Source of the DNA: Azospirillum sp051124815
Lineage (GTDB): Bacteria; Pseudomonadota; Alphaproteobacteria; Azospirillales; Azospirillaceae
DNA length: 64,000 nt
Assembly: GCF_051124815.1 (NCBI RefSeq)
Contig: NZ_CP118485.1
Span: 1,488,001-1,552,000 of the forward strand
Direction: 5' to 3'
In this document: positions 62,616 to 64,000 of the stretch, piece after piece
How the letters are laid out: each line of letters begins with the position of its first letter
How positions within the stretch are numbered: the first letter of the stretch is position 1
Position numbers and translations under genes: made by a program
The notes under the pieces: generated by a model
The model's database searches: none
Told to the model about the DNA's origin: nothing
Seen by the model: the letters and a program-made list of their open reading frames with translations, nothing else

Positions 62616-63191
62616 ATGTCCGGCAATCTCACCTCCGGCCGCGGCATCGGCCCGCCGGAGTTCAGCGTCCGCACCACGGCGGGCGTCGAGCGGAGCGGCA
62701 ACGCCACCGACCGCAACAGCCGCCGCAACCCCCGCCAGGAACGGCACGACCGTGAGCAGGAACGGCGTGACCACAACCCGCCCAACCCGCAGCGCCGCCG
62801 GCTCTATGATCTCCTGTTCGATGAGGTCGATCAGTTCGACGGGCTGGACGAGCGTCAGCGGACCCGGCTGAAGGACAATCTCCGCAGCCATCTGTCGCGG
62901 CGCGCTCCTCCCCCTCCGCCCAGCCCCCCCCCGGTCCACCATGACGAAGAGGCACTGGCCGAAGCCCTGCTGAAGGACCCGGCGGCGCCAGTCCCCGTCG
63001 ATCCCGAACACATCGTCCAGGCCGCCGTCGCCGCCACCCCCGAACTTGACGCGGAAACCGCCCAGCTGGCCGAACAATTGCGTGATTGCCTCGCCCGCAA
63101 CAGCGACCGCGCCCGCAAGGTGGCGGTCTACCTGCACCTGCTGCTGACGCTGGAAGGGGCCTTCCGGCCGCATATGGTGGTGGATGTGTGA
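62616..63191 (+). CDS. Hypothetical protein, 191 aa, Arg/Pro-rich start
   Basis: The protein is unrecognised. Residues ~25-65 are Arg/Asn-rich and disordered, a proline run follows (PPPPPSPPPVHH), and the last ~90 residues are helical (LAEALLKDPAAPVPVDPEHI, RKVAVYLHLLLTLEGAF). GGGAGG lies 6 bases upstream of ATG 62616. A surface or DNA-interacting role is possible but unsupported. Confidence 0.6.
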   Translation: MSGNLTSGRGIGPPEFSVRTTAGVERSGNATDRNSRRNPRQERHDREQERRDHNPPNPQRRRLYDLLFDEVDQFDGLDERQRTRLKDNLRSHLSRRAPPPPPSPPPVHHDEEALAEALLKDPAAPVPVDPEHIVQAAVAATPELDAETAQLAEQLRDCLARNSDRARKVAVYLHLLLTLEGAFRPHMVVDV

Positions 63192-63222
63192 GGGCTGGTT
63201 TGGAGAGATGTCGGCTGAAGAA

Positions 63223-63293
63223 TGCCCCCTCCCTAACCTTCCCCCGCCCAGCGGGGGAGGGTTAGGGAGGGGGAGGGTTAGGGAGGGGGCACT
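63223..63293. repeat. G-rich palindromic repeat
   Basis: TGCCCCCTCCCTAACC..TTCCCCCGC and GCGGGGGAGGGTTAGGG form a long inverted repeat of the same family as 28944 and 58858, here with the GGAGGGTTAGGGAGGGG end duplicated. Confidence 0.75.
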
Positions 63294-63311
63294 CGAAGCC
63301 GACACTTTCCC

Positions 63312-63347
63312 AAATAAAAAACCCCGCCTTCCTTCCGGAAGGCGGGG
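63312..63347 (-). terminator. Intrinsic terminator of recA
   Basis: On the minus strand CCCCGCCTTCC pairs with GGAAGGCGGGG around GGAA, followed by a TTTTTTATTT tract. It is 25 bases past the recA stop. Confidence 0.9.
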
Positions 63348-63371
63348 CTTCTCATTCCACCGACCCTGGCC

Positions 63372-64000
63372 TCACTCCGGAGTGGAGGCTTCGCCGTCGG
63401 CTTCCGGGGTGCCCATCATCGCGTCGGCGACCAGACCGGCGTTGCCGCGGATCTTGGCCTCGATCGCATCGGCCATCTCGGGGTTGTTGCGCAGGTAGGT
63501 CTTGGCGTTCTCGCGGCCCTGGCCGATGCGGGTTCCGTCATAGCTGAACCACGCGCCCGACTTGTCGACCACGCCCGCCTGGATGCCGAGGTCGAGCAGT
63601 TCGCCGACTTTCGACACGCCCTCGCCGTACATGATGTCGAACTCGACCACGCGGAAGGGCGGAGCCATCTTGTTCTTCACCACCTTGACGCGGGTCTGGT
63701 TGCCGACGACGGTGTCGCGGTCCTTGATCGAGCCGATGCGGCGGATGTCAAGACGGACGGAGGCGTAGAACTTCAGCGCGTTGCCGCCCGTCGTCGTCTC
63801 CGGGTTGCCGAACATCACGCCGATCTTCAGGCGGATCTGGTTGATGAAGATCACCAGGCAGTTCGACTTGGAGATCGAGCCGGTCAGCTTGCGCAGAGCC
63901 TGGCTCATCAAACGGGCGTGCAGGCCGACATGGCTGTCGCCCATCTCGCCTTCCAGTTCGGCGCGCGGAACCAGCGCGGCCACCGAGTCGACCACCAGCA
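63372..64000 (-). CDS. recA: Recombinase RecA, 5' part cut by window edge
   Basis: The C-terminal ~209 residues of RecA are encoded here, continuing upstream beyond base 64000. Visible are the Walker B segment LVVDSVAALVPRAE, the loop L1/L2 region MSQALRKLTGSISKSNCLVIFINQIRLKIGVMFGNPETTTGGNALKFYASVRLDIRR and the C-terminal domain (GVVDKSGAWFSYDG, RENAKTYLRNNPEMADAIEAKIR). It drives strand exchange and LexA cleavage. Window edge only; no defect is seen. Confidence 0.97.
   Translation of the reverse strand, partial: LVVDSVAALVPRAELEGEMGDSHVGLHARLMSQALRKLTGSISKSNCLVIFINQIRLKIGVMFGNPETTTGGNALKFYASVRLDIRRIGSIKDRDTVVGNQTRVKVVKNKMAPPFRVVEFDIMYGEGVSKVGELLDLGIQAGVVDKSGAWFSYDGTRIGQGRENAKTYLRNNPEMADAIEAKIRGNAGLVADAMMGTPEADGEASTPE

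Overview
The window is about 68% G+C by eye. Its genes have strong G/C third-position bias and it looks like chromosomal DNA of an alphaproteobacterium. The closest match I can infer is Rhodospirillales, Azospirillum-like. Supporting signs are a SAM-II riboswitch on metZ, an aa3 oxidase cluster with the small-protein/ctaG/ctaE/surf1 tail, a phasin, sdhE next to mfd, and a GH17-GT2 beta-glucan synthase. No rRNA, tRNA, CRISPR, insertion sequence or prophage was found. The genus is inference, not proof.

Layout. 1-5.0 kb: 3' end of murJ, SAM-II-controlled metZ, a phasin, a zinc-type CDF exporter and an OsmC protein. 5.1-12.7 kb: a YjbH-type envelope protein, small secreted and membrane proteins, an ECF sigma factor, a lytic transglycosylase and a methyltransferase. 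12.8-19.2 kb: tamA-tamB. 19.4-31.2 kb: typA, plus a ferric-iron ABC transporter whose permease (fbpB) is separated from fbpA-fbpC by about 6 kb holding a K+/H+ antiporter, two glycine-zipper lipoproteins, a patatin and an MsbA-like exporter. 31.3-35.6 kb: a PAS-GGDEF-EAL protein with a ruined GGDEF motif, small hypotheticals, YnfA and CsbD. 35.8-39.3 kb: ppiD-trpE. 39.5 kb: a 24-residue hydrophobic peptide gene that resembles a type I toxin. 39.7-47.8 kb: one leftward respiratory cluster, ctaC-ctaD-ctaB-small protein-ctaG-ctaE-DUF983-surf1-carboxypeptidase. 48.4-54.2 kb: DUF3422, tldD, a secreted protein, a possible Tsi6-like immunity protein, a gcvR-like ACT protein, gdx under a guanidine-II riboswitch, and sdhE. 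54.2-64 kb: mfd, a HEAT-ACT fusion, a HIT protein, the GH17-GT2 glucan synthase, a hypothetical and the 3' part of recA.

Themes. Most of the window is housekeeping: envelope building (murJ, tamAB, YjbH, glucan synthase, transglycosylase), respiration and its assembly factors, DNA repair (mfd, recA) and amino-acid metabolism (metZ, trpE). The accessory points most worth following are RNA-level. They are two clear riboswitches, a type I toxin-like locus, a family of G-rich palindromic intergenic repeats (one of which has become the C-terminus of MurJ), and several leader hairpins. No large undescribed multi-gene system is evident. The strongest novelty candidates are the 24-residue peptide locus at 39.4-39.6 kb and the HEAT-ACT fusion at 57.9-58.8 kb.
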